A stretch of 64,000 bases of DNA from Roseospira marina (GCF_014197855.1 NZ_JACIGJ010000001.1:248001-312000), one strand, 5' to 3'. Numbered from the stretch's first letter, positions 42,807-53,117 are shown. The notes: generated from the letters alone by a model not told the origin. Numbers and translations are program-made.

Positions 42807-44459
42807 TTACGACACACGCGGTGTGGCATCCGTGCTGGCGCAGACATCGGCCCACGGATGGGCCGGATCCGCCCCGCCGAGCGCGAGTCCGGGCCGCCGT
42901 TGCGCCACGCCGACGGTGCCGAACCAGGCCGGATAGGGTACGGGCGGCCGGATATCGACGGCAAAGCCGGCGGCGGCCAGGGCGTCCAGGGTTTCGACGC
43001 ACAGCCGGGCATCGGCGGTGACGGTGTCCAGGCCGCTGACATCCAGGCGCGGTTGATGTATGGCGCCCTCCAGGTCTAGGCCGTGGTCGATTAGAAACGC
43101 AATCAACTGGGTCACGGCGCCGATGATGCGCCGTCCGCCGGCCGCCCCCAGGGCCAAGCCGCCGCCGTGCGTCAGAACCAGTGTCGGCGCATAGTTGCAC
43201 AGCGGGCGTTTGCCGGGGCCGATGGAGTTCGGCCGACCGGGCCGGGGGTCGAACCAGTAGACCCCATTGTTGAGCAGCAGGCCCGAATCCGGGGCCACCA
43301 CACGGGCGCCGAACATGGACAACAGCGTCTGGGTCAGGGCGACGAGATTCCCGTCCCGATCGGCGACGGAGATGTGCGAGGTGCAGGACTCCTCGGCCGG
43401 AGACGGTCCGGTATCGGAGGGGCGACCGCGATGGCCATCCGTATCGCCCATGCGCGCCAAGCGGTCGATGAAGGCGTGCCGCAGCGCGTGGGCATAGGCC
43501 ACGTAGGCATCCGGCCCCGGCGGTCGACTGCCACCGCAGGTCATGGCGGCCAGCGCCTCCAGCGCCACCAGGATCGACGGGCCGCCGTTCAGGTCCGGCG
43601 CGACGGCGACGGTGGTGCCCCGGTAATCGGCGGTGGCCGGGGTCAGGATGCGCGCGCGGTAACCGGCCATGTCCGCCATCGACAACGTGCCGCCCGTCGC
43701 GCGGGCGGCGCGGACGATGGTCTCGGCCGGGGCGCCCTCGTACAGCGCGCGCGGGCCGTCCTGGGCCAGCGTGCGCAGGGTGGCGGCCAGGGGGGCCTGG
43801 GACAGGCGATGGTCGGCGCGGGTGTCCATGAACGGCGCGCCGCCGGGCAGGAAGGCGTCCACCGAGCCGGCGAACCGCCCCAACTCCGATGCGTTGGCGC
43901 CAATCAGAAGGGCGGCATGCGCGTCGATCCGCAGGCCGGCATCCGCTTGGTCGACGGCGGGCGCCACCAGGTCCGCCCAGGGCCGCGTGCCCAGAGTCTC
44001 CAGGGCCACCCGGTACAGGTCGATCAGGCCCGGCACGGCGACGGCGGCCCCCCCAAGGACGTTACGGGCGTCCTCCACCGGGGGCCATCCGAACAGATCG
44101 CGGTCCGCCGGGCCCGGAACGACGGGATAGGCGGACGGGTCGAGCGCGGTCGGGGCGACCATGCCGCCATCGATGACCACGGTCCGGTCCTCCGCCGCGA
44201 TATGGGCCAGCATCAGGCCGCCGCCGCCGGGGCCGCTCATCCAGGGTTCGACGACGCCGACGCACAGGCCGGCGGCGATGGCCGCGTCGACCGCATTGCC
44301 CCCGGCGGCCAGGACGCGGGCGCCGGCCTCGGCCGCGGCCGGATGCTGCGCGCAGACCACGCCGCCGTTTTCGCTGCGCACCACCGGTTTGCGGATCGTC
44401 CGACGGGGGCTGTGGGCGCCCCAGGCGGCACGGCGGGCGCGGGCGAGGGGGGACGGCAT
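42807..44459 (-). CDS. Gamma-glutamyltransferase family protein
   Basis: The 550-residue Ntn hydrolase cleaves itself at a Thr to form large and small subunits. The nucleophile lies in ESCTSHISVADRDGN (Thr near residue 366). The large-subunit pattern GGNAVDAAIAAGLCVGVVEPWMSGPGGGG is clear, and GPGKRPLCNYAPTLVL with LGAAGGRRIIGAV near the end matches the family. There is no signal peptide, unlike E. coli Ggt, so it may act in the cytoplasm; some such proteins are glutaryl- or cephalosporin-type acylases. It shares the region with a glutamine synthetase-like gene, but a common pathway is only a guess. Confidence 0.88.
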   Translation of the reverse strand: MPSPLARARRAAWGAHSPRRTIRKPVVRSENGGVVCAQHPAAAEAGARVLAAGGNAVDAAIAAGLCVGVVEPWMSGPGGGGLMLAHIAAEDRTVVIDGGMVAPTALDPSAYPVVPGPADRDLFGWPPVEDARNVLGGAAVAVPGLIDLYRVALETLGTRPWADLVAPAVDQADAGLRIDAHAALLIGANASELGRFAGSVDAFLPGGAPFMDTRADHRLSQAPLAATLRTLAQDGPRALYEGAPAETIVRAARATGGTLSMADMAGYRARILTPATADYRGTTVAVAPDLNGGPSILVALEALAAMTCGGSRPPGPDAYVAYAHALRHAFIDRLARMGDTDGHRGRPSDTGPSPAEESCTSHISVADRDGNLVALTQTLLSMFGARVVAPDSGLLLNNGVYWFDPRPGRPNSIGPGKRPLCNYAPTLVLTHGGGLALGAAGGRRIIGAVTQLIAFLIDHGLDLEGAIHQPRLDVSGLDTVTADARLCVETLDALAAAGFAVDIRPPVPYPAWFGTVGVAQRRPGLALGGADPAHPWADVCASTDATPRVS

Positions 44460-44566
44460 GCGGGGCCTCCGGTCAGCGTGCGGGAACGGCGCGGCGGGGT
44501 GGGGGCGCCGACGGCCTCAACCATACGCCAACGTCGGGCGGTTGCCACGGGGCGCGCCACGAAAAA

Positions 44567-44590
44567 GGGCGGGGCCCGAAAGCCCCGCCC
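44567..44590 (-). terminator. Intrinsic terminator of the S-layer-like gene
   Basis: On the minus strand a perfect 9-base GC stem (GGGCGGGGC, 6-base loop, GCCCCGCCC) is followed by TTTTTC, 37 bases past the stop codon. It is a textbook intrinsic terminator. Confidence 0.88.
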
Positions 44591-44627
44591 ACGCTCGCCT
44601 GGACCGGTTTGTGCCGGTGGCGCGGCG

Positions 44628-46955
44628 TCAGGGAACCGGGAAGTTCCCGGCCTCAAGGTCATCCACATCCACGCCTTGCAACGTCATGATGTGTTCGACT
44701 TCGATTGTTTCAGAGCCCGCCGTTGTGACGTCGACGGCGTAGATACCGGTGGCCGTGCCGCTGCCGTTGCCGAGCGCGACGAGGATGTCGTTGCCATCGC
44801 TGAGCGTCGTGAGATCGATGGCCGCGATGATCGCCGTTTCCACCGCGCCGCTGTCGGCGTCGTCGGTCAAATCCGCGGCGCTGTGCGACGCCTCGGTGAT
44901 CGTGACGACATATTCTGCACCAGTTACGGCACCATTCGAATCAATGCCTTTGTCGATGCCATCCAAACCATCGCTGCCGTTGAAGCTGAAGGCAATTTTG
45001 TCCGCGCCGGCTACGGCGCCAGCGGTGAAGTTATTGATCGTGGCCGCGTTTCCGGCCAAAGCGATAGCGGCGCCCGGAGCCACGGCAATGGTATCGGCTC
45101 CCCCGGTCGCCAACGCGACCGTGGTCAACTCACGGTTCGCGGCGCTCGACCCGATGGTGATCGTGTCGTTGCCCTGGCCGTCGGTGATGGTCAGCTTGGT
45201 CGTGACCACGAAGGCGGAGGCATCCAGCGTCACCTTTCCCGACGACTCCGAGGCGTCGATGGTCGCCGCCGCGCCCGGTGCCATCGCGCCGGTGGTGAAG
45301 GTCGAATCGGTCACGAAGGTGACGTTGATCGTCTCGACGTTGACCACATCGCCGCTGCCCGTGGCCACGCCCGTGATGTTCAGGATGTCGGTTCCGCCCG
45401 CGCCGTCGATGTCGTCATCGGCCGTGAGGCCGTTTGCAAAATTGAAGGTCTCCACCCCGGCGGCGCCGACGACCTTCATGTCTCCGGTCGCCGCGTTGAA
45501 CGTGTTGTTGCCGGTCTGAAACTTGTAGATCGCGGGGCGCGCAGTGCTGGTGCCGATTTCCGTGACGGTTTTTGCCGTGACGGTCCCGGAGTCATGGAAG
45601 GCCAGAACGCCCCCGTTTGTGCCGGCGCCTTCCTGCGATTCTATGGTGGTGAACTGGTTGTACTGCGCGATGTTCAGCTGAAGGTAGGTGTCGGCAGAGT
45701 GCAGGACCAGATTTTCGAAGTTCTTCACGGTGCCTTGCCAGATTTCAGCCACGTCTCCGCCCACTTCGACGTTGCCGGTGACCGTGCCGGTCCCTTTGAC
45801 CGCGTAGAATGTATCGGTGCCGGTCCCCCCGTCGATCACGGTGTTGGCCGTGAAGTTAACGATCTTGCTGTCCCCGTTCGCCGTCGTTGTTCCGAACGAG
45901 TCATCGCCACTGCCAAGATCGACGTTCATATTCGCCGTTGTGGTGGGATCGCCCTTCGAATCGTCCAGATAATCATATATGTACAGAGTGTCATTCCCAG
46001 CCCCCAAAGAAATGGAGGCGCCGTCTCTCATCGCGGTTGTTCCGTAGATTTGATCTTTGCCGTCGCTGCCAACAATGGTTTTGAAGGTCGTTGTTTGATC
46101 GAACTGTGCGACCTTATTGGTTCCGCCACTGGCCAATTTCAGCGTTTCAATGTTCGTGAAGTCGGTCAGCGCATAATCCGAAGCGCCAAGGCCCGAGAAT
46201 TTGATGGTGTCATTCATCACATCGGACATGACGAGCGTGTCGGTGCCGTCGAGCCCATCAACCTTCGATCCGCTCAGATTGGCGTACGACGACTTGATCG
46301 TATCGGCGTTCACGGTCGTGACGGCGTCGGCGTTGGTCTTGGTCGTTCCGTCGACAACGGCGCTCGGGGCCGACAGTGTAATTGTGTTGCCGCCCGTCGA
46401 GCCCCCGCCACCGCCGGTGTCGTCGTCATCGTCCCCCGGGCCTGGGACAACGGGGGTGACGTCGTCGTTCTCCAGCGGGGTTATCGTCTCGCCCGTGGTG
46501 TTTTTGGCCGGCCGTCCCTCGAACTGGCCGTGGTTGATGAAGTGCTGGTACGCCTCCGCCGGCGTGTCGAGCCCGGCCGCCCCGAGGTCCGGGTTGTTGG
46601 CCAGATAGGTTGTGGCGTCGAAATTGGCACGCGACGGAATCGAGGCGTTGGGGGAGCGGCCCTCTGCGACGCCGAACTGCTGAAAATGCTGGAACGGATT
46701 GACGCCGGCGGCCGCGACATCGGGATTGGCGGCCAGATAGGCCGAGGTGTCGAACGTGCTGTTCGGGTTGCGCCGTTCGTTCCAACCGAACGTCTCGAAA
46801 TGGAACCGGGCCAAGTCGAACCGATCAACATCGCCGTCGCCGTCGTAGTCGGTCGTCACACCACCGCCGAACAGTCCGTTGGCGATCGCGTTCAGAACGT
46901 CGATGTTTTGGCTGAGGTAGTTCACCGGGTCGAACTGCGTTGTCGGCGTGGCCAT
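44628..46955 (-). CDS. S-layer/RTX-like secreted protein with YLAxNPDV repeats
   Basis: This is a 775-residue acidic protein without any Cys or N-terminal signal peptide, as in type I secretion substrates. An N-terminal tract has repeats of the form FDxxxYLxxNPDV...HFxxxGxxEGR (clear at about 67-110 and 113-155, degenerate at 8-60). The first contains an EF-hand/dockerin-like calcium loop DYDGDGDVDRFD (residues 36-47). A Gly/Asp linker (about 172-190) is followed by a long Thr/Ser/Gly-rich beta-strand region with GSGDDS, GTGTDTF and GGTDIL type RTX-like motifs. GGAGG precedes the ATG. No secretion genes are nearby. It is likely a surface layer or adhesin protein. Confidence 0.8.
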   Translation of the reverse strand: MATPTTQFDPVNYLSQNIDVLNAIANGLFGGGVTTDYDGDGDVDRFDLARFHFETFGWNERRNPNSTFDTSAYLAANPDVAAAGVNPFQHFQQFGVAEGRSPNASIPSRANFDATTYLANNPDLGAAGLDTPAEAYQHFINHGQFEGRPAKNTTGETITPLENDDVTPVVPGPGDDDDDTGGGGGSTGGNTITLSAPSAVVDGTTKTNADAVTTVNADTIKSSYANLSGSKVDGLDGTDTLVMSDVMNDTIKFSGLGASDYALTDFTNIETLKLASGGTNKVAQFDQTTTFKTIVGSDGKDQIYGTTAMRDGASISLGAGNDTLYIYDYLDDSKGDPTTTANMNVDLGSGDDSFGTTTANGDSKIVNFTANTVIDGGTGTDTFYAVKGTGTVTGNVEVGGDVAEIWQGTVKNFENLVLHSADTYLQLNIAQYNQFTTIESQEGAGTNGGVLAFHDSGTVTAKTVTEIGTSTARPAIYKFQTGNNTFNAATGDMKVVGAAGVETFNFANGLTADDDIDGAGGTDILNITGVATGSGDVVNVETINVTFVTDSTFTTGAMAPGAAATIDASESSGKVTLDASAFVVTTKLTITDGQGNDTITIGSSAANRELTTVALATGGADTIAVAPGAAIALAGNAATINNFTAGAVAGADKIAFSFNGSDGLDGIDKGIDSNGAVTGAEYVVTITEASHSAADLTDDADSGAVETAIIAAIDLTTLSDGNDILVALGNGSGTATGIYAVDVTTAGSETIEVEHIMTLQGVDVDDLEAGNFPVP

Positions 46956-47496
46956 GTGGGACTTCCTCCACGTCAGGTGATGGGGCGACGGTACGATGGC
47001 TGCGACGCGGCCGTTTCCTGCGCCGAACCGAGGTCCGTCTGCGCATGTCGGCTGCGACCAAAGACGCATCTCCATCAAAACGAGTGTTTGGTGGAGAGTG
47101 GCGATCTTTAAGCGGTGAAATGTAGCATCGGACGCGAAACGAAGTCGATAACTTGAGTGATAAAATAGGGATTGTATTTTGGCAATTCTTAGTCGAGTGT
47201 ACCTTTGATAGATTTAAGTCTGTTTGTGTGCGAGTAAAAAAGGAGTGTAGCGACCCGTTTCTCGTGTGTCCGACGTGTGTCACGGGCGTTCCGCTGCGGA
47301 GCGATCCGTCGTGCTGTCATGCCCAGGCGGCGTCGATGCTGTAGCAGGCGCCGCCCTTCGGGACGCCCGCGCATGTCGCAAAACGGGCGTCCGACCCGGG
47401 CGAAAACCGGTTTCCTGGCATCGGAAGCCGCGCTACGCTCACAGTCATTCGAGGTCCAATGATCGACCGCACTCCACGGAAGAGGCAGGAAATCTT
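46956..47496. other. Divergent control region between S-layer-like and GS-like genes
   Basis: Of this 541-base gap, about 47100-47270 is strongly AT-rich compared with the rest of the window. It carries the S-layer-like promoter (47157-47185) and a leader of about 200 bases before that gene. On the plus side, the GS-like gene has AGGA before its ATG but no obvious promoter. No credible gene lies within. Confidence 0.5.
47157..47185 (-). promoter_or_regulatory. Promoter of the S-layer-like gene
   Basis: On the minus strand TTGCCA (47180-47185) and TATCAC (47157-47162) are 17 bases apart inside an AT-rich tract. The start of transcription would fall near 47150, giving a leader of about 195 bases. 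Confidence 0.5.
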
Positions 47497-48867
47497 ATGC
47501 AGTCCGGCTTTACCTTCGATGCCCTGAAGCAGGCGGTCAGCGTCGGCGAGATCGACACGGTTCTGGTTGTATTCCCCGACATGCAGGGGCGGTTGATCGG
47601 GAAGCGGTTTCACGCGGCCTTTTTCATGGACGGCGGACATGAGGAAACCCACGCCTGCGATTACCTGCTGGCCAACGACATCGACATGGAGCCGGTGCCT
47701 GGGTATGCCGCACACAGTTGGGAGCTGGGCTACGGCGATTTCGTCATGAAGCCGGACATGAGCACGCTGCGCCGCTGCACCTGGCTGGAGGGCACGGCGA
47801 TGGTGCTGTGCGACGTGCTGGACCATCACGACCATGCGCCGCTGCCGCACTCACCCCGCGCCATGCTGAAGGCCCAGGTGGGGCGGCTTGAAGCGATGGG
47901 CCTGACGGCCTTCGCGGCGTCGGAGCTGGAGTTCTATCTGTTCGACGAGGATTACGGGGCGCTGCGCGACAAGCACTACCGCGACGCCCGCACCGCCGGG
48001 TCGTACATCGAGGACTACCATATCTTCCAGACCACCAAGGAAGAGGGCGTGGTGCGCGCCATGCGCAACCATCTTCAGGACTCCGGGATTCCTGTCGAAA
48101 ATTCGAAGGGCGAGTGGGGCCCTGGTCAGGAAGAGCTGAACATCCGCTATTGCGATGTGCTGAGCATGGCCGACCGTCACGTGGTCATGAAAAACGCGAT
48201 GAAGGAAATCGCGCACGACCATGGCAAGGCGGTCACCTTCATGGCCAAGTGGGCCTGCGACCTCGCGGGCAGCTCGTGCCATATCCACATGTCGCTGTGG
48301 GATGCGGTCGGTGAGACGCCGAAGTTCTACGACCCGAGCAAACCCTACGGCATGTCCGACCTGATGCGCCATTTCGTGGCGGGCCAGATCGCCTACGCCT
48401 CCGACATCACCTGGTTCCTGGCGCCCTACATCAACTCGTACAAGCGATTCCAGAACGGCACGTTCGCGCCGACCAAACTCGTATGGAGCCGGGACAACCG
48501 CACCGCCGGCTTCCGCCTGTGCGGGGAGGGCACCAAGGCGATCCGCTGCGAGTGCCGGGTGCCGGGCGCGGACGCAAACCCGTATCTGGCCTACACCGGC
48601 CTGTTGGCGGCGGGGATCGCCGGCATCAAGGAGGGGTTGGAACTGCCGGAGCCGTTCGTCGGCGATGCCTATGGGAAAGGCACGCTGAAGAACATTCCCA
48701 CAACCCTGCGCGAAGCCGCCGCGCACCTGAAGACATCCAAGATGCTGCGGTCCGCGTTGGGTGACGCGGTCGTGGACCACTACGTCCACACGGCCAACTG
48801 GGAGCAGCTTGAATACGACCGCCGCGTGACCGACTGGGAGCTGATGCGCGGCTTCGAACGGTATTAG
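47497..48867 (+). CDS. Glutamine synthetase family ligase (gamma-glutamylamide type)
   Basis: The 456-residue protein has the GS fold: N-terminal beta-grasp (DTVLVVFPDMQGRLIGKRF), and catalytic motifs ASELEFYLFDEDYG, GPGQEELNIRYCD, FMAKWACDLAGSSCHIHMSLWD and NRTAGFRLCGEGTKAIRCECRVPGADANPYLAY. These and INSYKRFQ are typical of PuuA/GlnT-like enzymes that link glutamate to amines rather than of the GlnA type I enzyme. The amine is unknown. AGGA is seven bases before the ATG; the open frame continues upstream but is not conserved. It is divergent from the S-layer-like gene. Confidence 0.88.
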   Translation: MQSGFTFDALKQAVSVGEIDTVLVVFPDMQGRLIGKRFHAAFFMDGGHEETHACDYLLANDIDMEPVPGYAAHSWELGYGDFVMKPDMSTLRRCTWLEGTAMVLCDVLDHHDHAPLPHSPRAMLKAQVGRLEAMGLTAFAASELEFYLFDEDYGALRDKHYRDARTAGSYIEDYHIFQTTKEEGVVRAMRNHLQDSGIPVENSKGEWGPGQEELNIRYCDVLSMADRHVVMKNAMKEIAHDHGKAVTFMAKWACDLAGSSCHIHMSLWDAVGETPKFYDPSKPYGMSDLMRHFVAGQIAYASDITWFLAPYINSYKRFQNGTFAPTKLVWSRDNRTAGFRLCGEGTKAIRCECRVPGADANPYLAYTGLLAAGIAGIKEGLELPEPFVGDAYGKGTLKNIPTTLREAAAHLKTSKMLRSALGDAVVDHYVHTANWEQLEYDRRVTDWELMRGFERY

Positions 48868-49079
48868 CGCGGCCGGTCGTGCGGCGCCCGCGTTGCGGGG
48901 GCACGGGCCGTCACCGCCGCATGCGGCCTCGCCGCTCCCGCGCGACCGAGGCCGCCGAAAAGGTCATTTCCTTCAGCGGGATCGCGGTGTAAGCCATCGC
49001 ATGTTCAGGTCCCTGTTCGGGGCTTCGCCCTGCGTGGACCGCGCGGGGCGGTGTGCGAATACACGCCGGAGATGTGGTG

Positions 49080-50603
49080 ATGCCGTTTGATTCCCTACGC
49101 GATTTCATGGGCCGACTGGATCGGGAGGGGCGACTGGTTCGGGTCGGGACACCCGTCTCCCCCGTCCTGGAAATGACCGAGATCCAGACCCGGCTTCTGG
49201 CCGAGGGCGGGCCGGCCGTGCTGTTCGAAAACGTGGTCGGGAAGGGCGGACGGCGCTACGACATGCCGGTGCTGGTCAACCTGTTCGGCACCGTGGAGCG
49301 CGTCGCCTGGGGCATGGATCGCACGCCGGCCGAGTTGCGGGAGGTGGGAGAGACGCTTGCCTTCCTGAAACAGCCGGAGCCGCCGGGGGGATGGCGCGAG
49401 GCGCTGGAACTGATGCCGCTGTTCAAGACCGTGCTGGCGATGAAGCCGCGTTCGGTTTCCAAGGCGCCGTGCCAGGAGGTGGTTCTGACCGGCCAGGACA
49501 TCGACCTCGGGCGTTTGCCGGTGCAGAGCTGTTGGCCCGGGGAGCCGGCGCCCCTCATCACCTGGGGCGTGGTGGTCACGCAGGGCCCGCAGGCGGACCG
49601 GAAGGGCGGCCGCAAGGAAGACGTCTTCAACCTCGGCATCTACCGCATGCAGGTGACCGGTCGCGACACCGTCCTGATGCGTTGGCTGAAGCATCGCGGG
49701 GGTGCGCAGCATTATCGGCGCTGGGCGGCGGAGAAGAAGGAGCCGCTGCCGGCCGCCGTCGTGATCGGTGCCGATCCCGGCACGATCCTGGCGGCGGTGA
49801 CGCCGGTGCCGGACACCCTGTCGGAATACCAGTTCGCGGGCCTGCTGCGCGGCCGTAAGGTCGATCTGGTGGACTGCAAAACCGTGCCGCTGAAGGTGCC
49901 CGCCACCGCCGAGATCGTGCTGGAAGGGCACGTGATGCTCGACGAGTTCGGGGACGAGGGGCCGTACGGCGATCACACCGGCTATTACAACGCGGTCGAC
50001 CAGTTCCCGGTGTTCCGGATTTCGGCCATCACCATGCGGCGCAAGCCGATCTACCTGAGCACCTTCACCGGCCGGCCGCCGGACGAGCCGAGCGTGCTGG
50101 GCGAGGCCCTAAACGAGGTGTTCATCCCGCTGTTGATCCAGCAGTTCCCGGAGATCGTGGATTTCTGGCTGCCGCCGGAGGGGTGCTCCTATCGCATTGC
50201 CGTGGTGTCCATGCGCAAGGCCTATCCCGGCCACGCCAAGCGCGTCATGATGGGCGTGTGGTCGTTCCTGCGCCAGTTCATGTACACGAAGTTCGTCATC
50301 GTGGTGGACGACGACATCAATGCCCGCGACTGGAAGGACGTCATGTGGGCGATCTCCACCCGCATGGACCCGGCGCGCGACATTACCGTGGTCGAGGGCA
50401 CGCCCATCGACTACCTGGACTTCGCCAGCCCGGAAAGCAGCCTCGGCGGCAAGATCGGGCTCGACGCGACCAACAAATGGCCGCCGGAAACGCACCGTGA
50501 GTGGGGCGAGAAAATCCGCATGACCGACGCTGTCATCGACGAGGTGACGCGCAAGTGGGCGGACTATGGTCTGCCCGGCTCCGGTAAGCCGATCTGGAAG
50601 TAG
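49080..50603 (+). CDS. ubiD: UbiD-family decarboxylase
   Basis: The 507-residue protein is a prenylated-FMN-dependent decarboxylase. Typical elements are the start [44 protein letters not shown], and the catalytic Arg/Glu region around [25 protein letters not shown], then [19 protein letters not shown] and [20 protein letters not shown]. Its length and motif wording match UbiD, which decarboxylates 3-polyprenyl-4-hydroxybenzoate in ubiquinone synthesis, though paralogues act on other aromatic acids. The prFMN-making UbiX is not nearby. GGAG precedes the ATG. Confidence 0.92.
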   Translation: MPFDSLRDFMGRLDREGRLVRVGTPVSPVLEMTEIQTRLLAEGGPAVLFENVVGKGGRRYDMPVLVNLFGTVERVAWGMDRTPAELREVGETLAFLKQPEPPGGWREALELMPLFKTVLAMKPRSVSKAPCQEVVLTGQDIDLGRLPVQSCWPGEPAPLITWGVVVTQGPQADRKGGRKEDVFNLGIYRMQVTGRDTVLMRWLKHRGGAQHYRRWAAEKKEPLPAAVVIGADPGTILAAVTPVPDTLSEYQFAGLLRGRKVDLVDCKTVPLKVPATAEIVLEGHVMLDEFGDEGPYGDHTGYYNAVDQFPVFRISAITMRRKPIYLSTFTGRPPDEPSVLGEALNEVFIPLLIQQFPEIVDFWLPPEGCSYRIAVVSMRKAYPGHAKRVMMGVWSFLRQFMYTKFVIVVDDDINARDWKDVMWAISTRMDPARDITVVEGTPIDYLDFASPESSLGGKIGLDATNKWPPETHREWGEKIRMTDAVIDEVTRKWADYGLPGSGKPIWK

Positions 50604-50714
50604 CCTGATTGCGACCGGCGCTTTCGGTTGGATCCCGGCCGTTGCCCTCGCGTCGGCGCCGCGAAGGCTTTAGGATCGCCGCTTCTGACCGCGTACCCAT
50701 CGGAGACCTGCTGC

Positions 50715-52058
50715 ATGTCCGAGGCCGAGACCCTCTCCCTGCTCGAAGATTTGATTGCCCGCGCCAAAACCGCCGGGGCCGACGCCGCCGACGCCATCCT
50801 GATGGACGGCATCTCGCTGTCGGTGGCGTGGCGCATGGGCGCGTTGGAGCGTCTGGAGCGATCGGAGGGGGGCGACATCGGCCTGCGGGTGTTCGTCGGC
50901 AAGCGCCAGGGGATCGTATCCAGCGCCGACCGGTCGCCCGAGGCGCTGCGGGACCTTGTGGACCGCGCCGTTGCCATTGCGCGCACGGTGCCGGAGGACC
51001 CTTTCGCGGGACTTGCGGATCCAGACCAGATCGGGCGCGATCTGCCGGGTCTGGAAAGCTGCGATCCGGCCGAACCGTCGGCCGAGGAGCTGACGGCCAT
51101 GGCGCGGGCGGCCGAGGATGCCGCGCGGGCGGTGCCGGGGGTGACCAACTCCGAGGGGGGCGAGGCCGGCTGGTCGCAGACTCGGGTTGCCCTGGCGGCC
51201 TCCAACGGCTTTTCGCAAAGCTACGCGCGCACCGGGTCGTCCCTGGCCGCGAGTGTGATCGCCGGGGACGATGTCGGCGGCATGGAACGGGACTACGACT
51301 ACACGGCCGCGGTGTTCCGGGCCGACCTGCGGGACGCGGCGGAGGTTGGACGGTCCGCCGGCCAGCGCGCCGTCCGCCGCCTGGGCGCGCGGCGCCCCCG
51401 CACCGGGCGTGTCCCGGTGGTGTTCGATCCGCGCGTGGCGCGCTCTCTCATCGGGCACCTTCTGGGCGCCATCAACGGGGCCTCGATCGCGCGCGGGACC
51501 AGCTTCCTGAAAGACAAGATGGGGGAGCAGGTGTTTGCGGAGGGGATCCGGATCATCGACGATCCGCACCGCCATCGGGGCCTGAAGTCGCGGCCCTGCG
51601 ACGCCGAGGGGCTCGCCACGCGGCCGTACAACCTGATCGACGACGGCCGCCTGACCACATGGCTTCTCGATTTGCGTTCGGCGCGCCAGCTTGGTTTGCC
51701 GCCCACCGGGCACGGCGTGCGCGGCACCGGCTCGCCGCCGCGGGCCTCGGCCAGCAACGTCTATCTGCAACCGGGATCGCTGACGCCCAACGACTTGATG
51801 TCGGACATAAAAGACGGCTTCTATGTCACTGAATTGGTTGGGCAAGGCGTCAATACCATCACCGGGGACTACTCCCGGGGCGCCGCCGGGTTCTGGATCG
51901 AAAACGGTGAGATCGCCTATCCGGTCAGCGAGTGCACCATTGCCGGGACGTTGCAGGCGATCTTTGCCGGCCTGACGCCGGCGGATGATCTTGTCCTGCG
52001 CTATGGCACCGACAGCCCGACCGTGCGGGTCGACGGCCTGACGGTTGCGGGGCAGTAA
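50715..52058 (+). CDS. pmbA: TldD/PmbA-family metallopeptidase-like protein
   Basis: The 447-residue product matches the PmbA (TldE) branch: SLSVAWRMGALERLERSEGGDIGLRVFVGKRQGIVSSAD near the start, PVVFDPRVARSLIGHLLGAINGASI in the middle, and VRGTGSPPRASASNVYLQPG with GVNTITGDYSRGAAGFWIENGEI near the end. In E. coli the TldD-PmbA heterodimer degrades unfolded peptides and processes microcin B17; the zinc is held by TldD, which is not seen here. GGAG lies ten bases before the ATG. It may be co-transcribed with the threonine aldolase gene 15 bases downstream. Confidence 0.9.
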   Translation: MSEAETLSLLEDLIARAKTAGADAADAILMDGISLSVAWRMGALERLERSEGGDIGLRVFVGKRQGIVSSADRSPEALRDLVDRAVAIARTVPEDPFAGLADPDQIGRDLPGLESCDPAEPSAEELTAMARAAEDAARAVPGVTNSEGGEAGWSQTRVALAASNGFSQSYARTGSSLAASVIAGDDVGGMERDYDYTAAVFRADLRDAAEVGRSAGQRAVRRLGARRPRTGRVPVVFDPRVARSLIGHLLGAINGASIARGTSFLKDKMGEQVFAEGIRIIDDPHRHRGLKSRPCDAEGLATRPYNLIDDGRLTTWLLDLRSARQLGLPPTGHGVRGTGSPPRASASNVYLQPGSLTPNDLMSDIKDGFYVTELVGQGVNTITGDYSRGAAGFWIENGEIAYPVSECTIAGTLQAIFAGLTPADDLVLRYGTDSPTVRVDGLTVAGQ

Positions 52059-52073
52059 GGCGCGGGAGCCATC

Positions 52074-53117
52074 GTGGATTTCACCAGCGATAATGTGACC
52101 GGGGCCGCGCCGGAGATTCTGCGCGCCCTCGCGGATGCGTCGGAGGGGACCGCGCCACCCTATGGCGCCGATTCTTGGACCGAGCGGCTGACGCGCCGGG
52201 TCTCCGACCTGTTCGAGACACCGGTCGAGGTCTACCCCGTCGTGACGGGCACGGCCGCCAACGCACTGGCCCTCGGCCAACTGTGCCCGCCGTTCGGGGC
52301 CGTGTTCTGTCACGAGGACAGCCATATCAACACGGACGAATGCGGCGCGCCCGAAATGTTTACGGCGGGCGCGAAACTGGTTGGGATTCCCGGACCCGGG
52401 GGCAAGCTGCATCCCGACGCGCTGGACGCGGCCATCCGCCGAACCGGCTTCCGCAAGGTGCACCGGGTTCGACCGGCCGTGGTCAGCCTGACGCAGGCGA
52501 CGGAGTGCGGCACGCTCTACGCACCCGACGAGATCGCGGCCATCGCCGAGGTCTGCCGTCGATACGACCTCCGCCTGCATATGGACGGGGCCCGATTCGC
52601 CAAAGCGGCGGTCGCGCTGGGATGTGCGCCGGCGGATATCACGTGGCGGGTGGGCGTGGACGTCCTAAGCCTTGGGGCGACCAAGAACGGCGCCTGGGCG
52701 GCCGAAGCGGTCGTGTTCCTGCGCCCCGGCCTGTCCGAGGATGTGGAGGAGCGGCGCAAGCGGGCCGGCCACCTGGTGTCCAAGGGGCGGTTCGTGGCGG
52801 CGCAGCTTGTCGCGTATCTGGACGATGATTTGTGGCGGCGGAACGCCAGCCACGCCAACGCGATGGCGCGGCGTCTGGGGGATGGACTGTCGACCCTGTC
52901 CGGTGTCCTCCTGCCGGATCCGGTTGAGGCCAACATGGCCTTTCCGGTGCTGCCGGACGCGGTGCGGGAAGGTTTGCGGGCCGCCGGGTATGCGTTTTAC
53001 GACTGGCCGTCGGACACGCCCGGCACGGTGCGGCTGGTGACTCACTTCGCCACGCGACGCGCCGATGTCGATGCGCTGATCGCCACGGCCCGGGGGTTGC
53101 TGGCGGCGTCGGCCTGA
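52074..53117 (+). CDS. ltaE: Low-specificity L-threonine aldolase
   Basis: The 347-residue fold-type I PLP enzyme cleaves L-threonine/allo-threonine to glycine and acetaldehyde. The substrate/PLP region FTSDNVTGAAPEI, catalytic His-containing EDSHINTDECGAPE, HMDGARFAKAAV, and the PLP Lys in SLGATKNGAWAAEAVVF are present. It starts at GTG with GGGAG six bases upstream. Length is standard. Producing or consuming glycine, it is metabolically near the sarcosine genes, but they are 50 kb apart and no operon link exists. Confidence 0.92.
   Translation: MDFTSDNVTGAAPEILRALADASEGTAPPYGADSWTERLTRRVSDLFETPVEVYPVVTGTAANALALGQLCPPFGAVFCHEDSHINTDECGAPEMFTAGAKLVGIPGPGGKLHPDALDAAIRRTGFRKVHRVRPAVVSLTQATECGTLYAPDEIAAIAEVCRRYDLRLHMDGARFAKAAVALGCAPADITWRVGVDVLSLGATKNGAWAAEAVVFLRPGLSEDVEERRKRAGHLVSKGRFVAAQLVAYLDDDLWRRNASHANAMARRLGDGLSTLSGVLLPDPVEANMAFPVLPDAVREGLRAAGYAFYDWPSDTPGTVRLVTHFATRRADVDALIATARGLLAASA

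Noticed and set aside
43167-47111. A 1314-codon open frame on the plus strand antisense to gamma-glutamyltransferase and the S-layer-like gene
   Set aside because: Composition is shadow-like (Arg, Gly, Asp, Val runs), it spans two convincing minus-strand genes and a terminator, and it has no convincing start signal.
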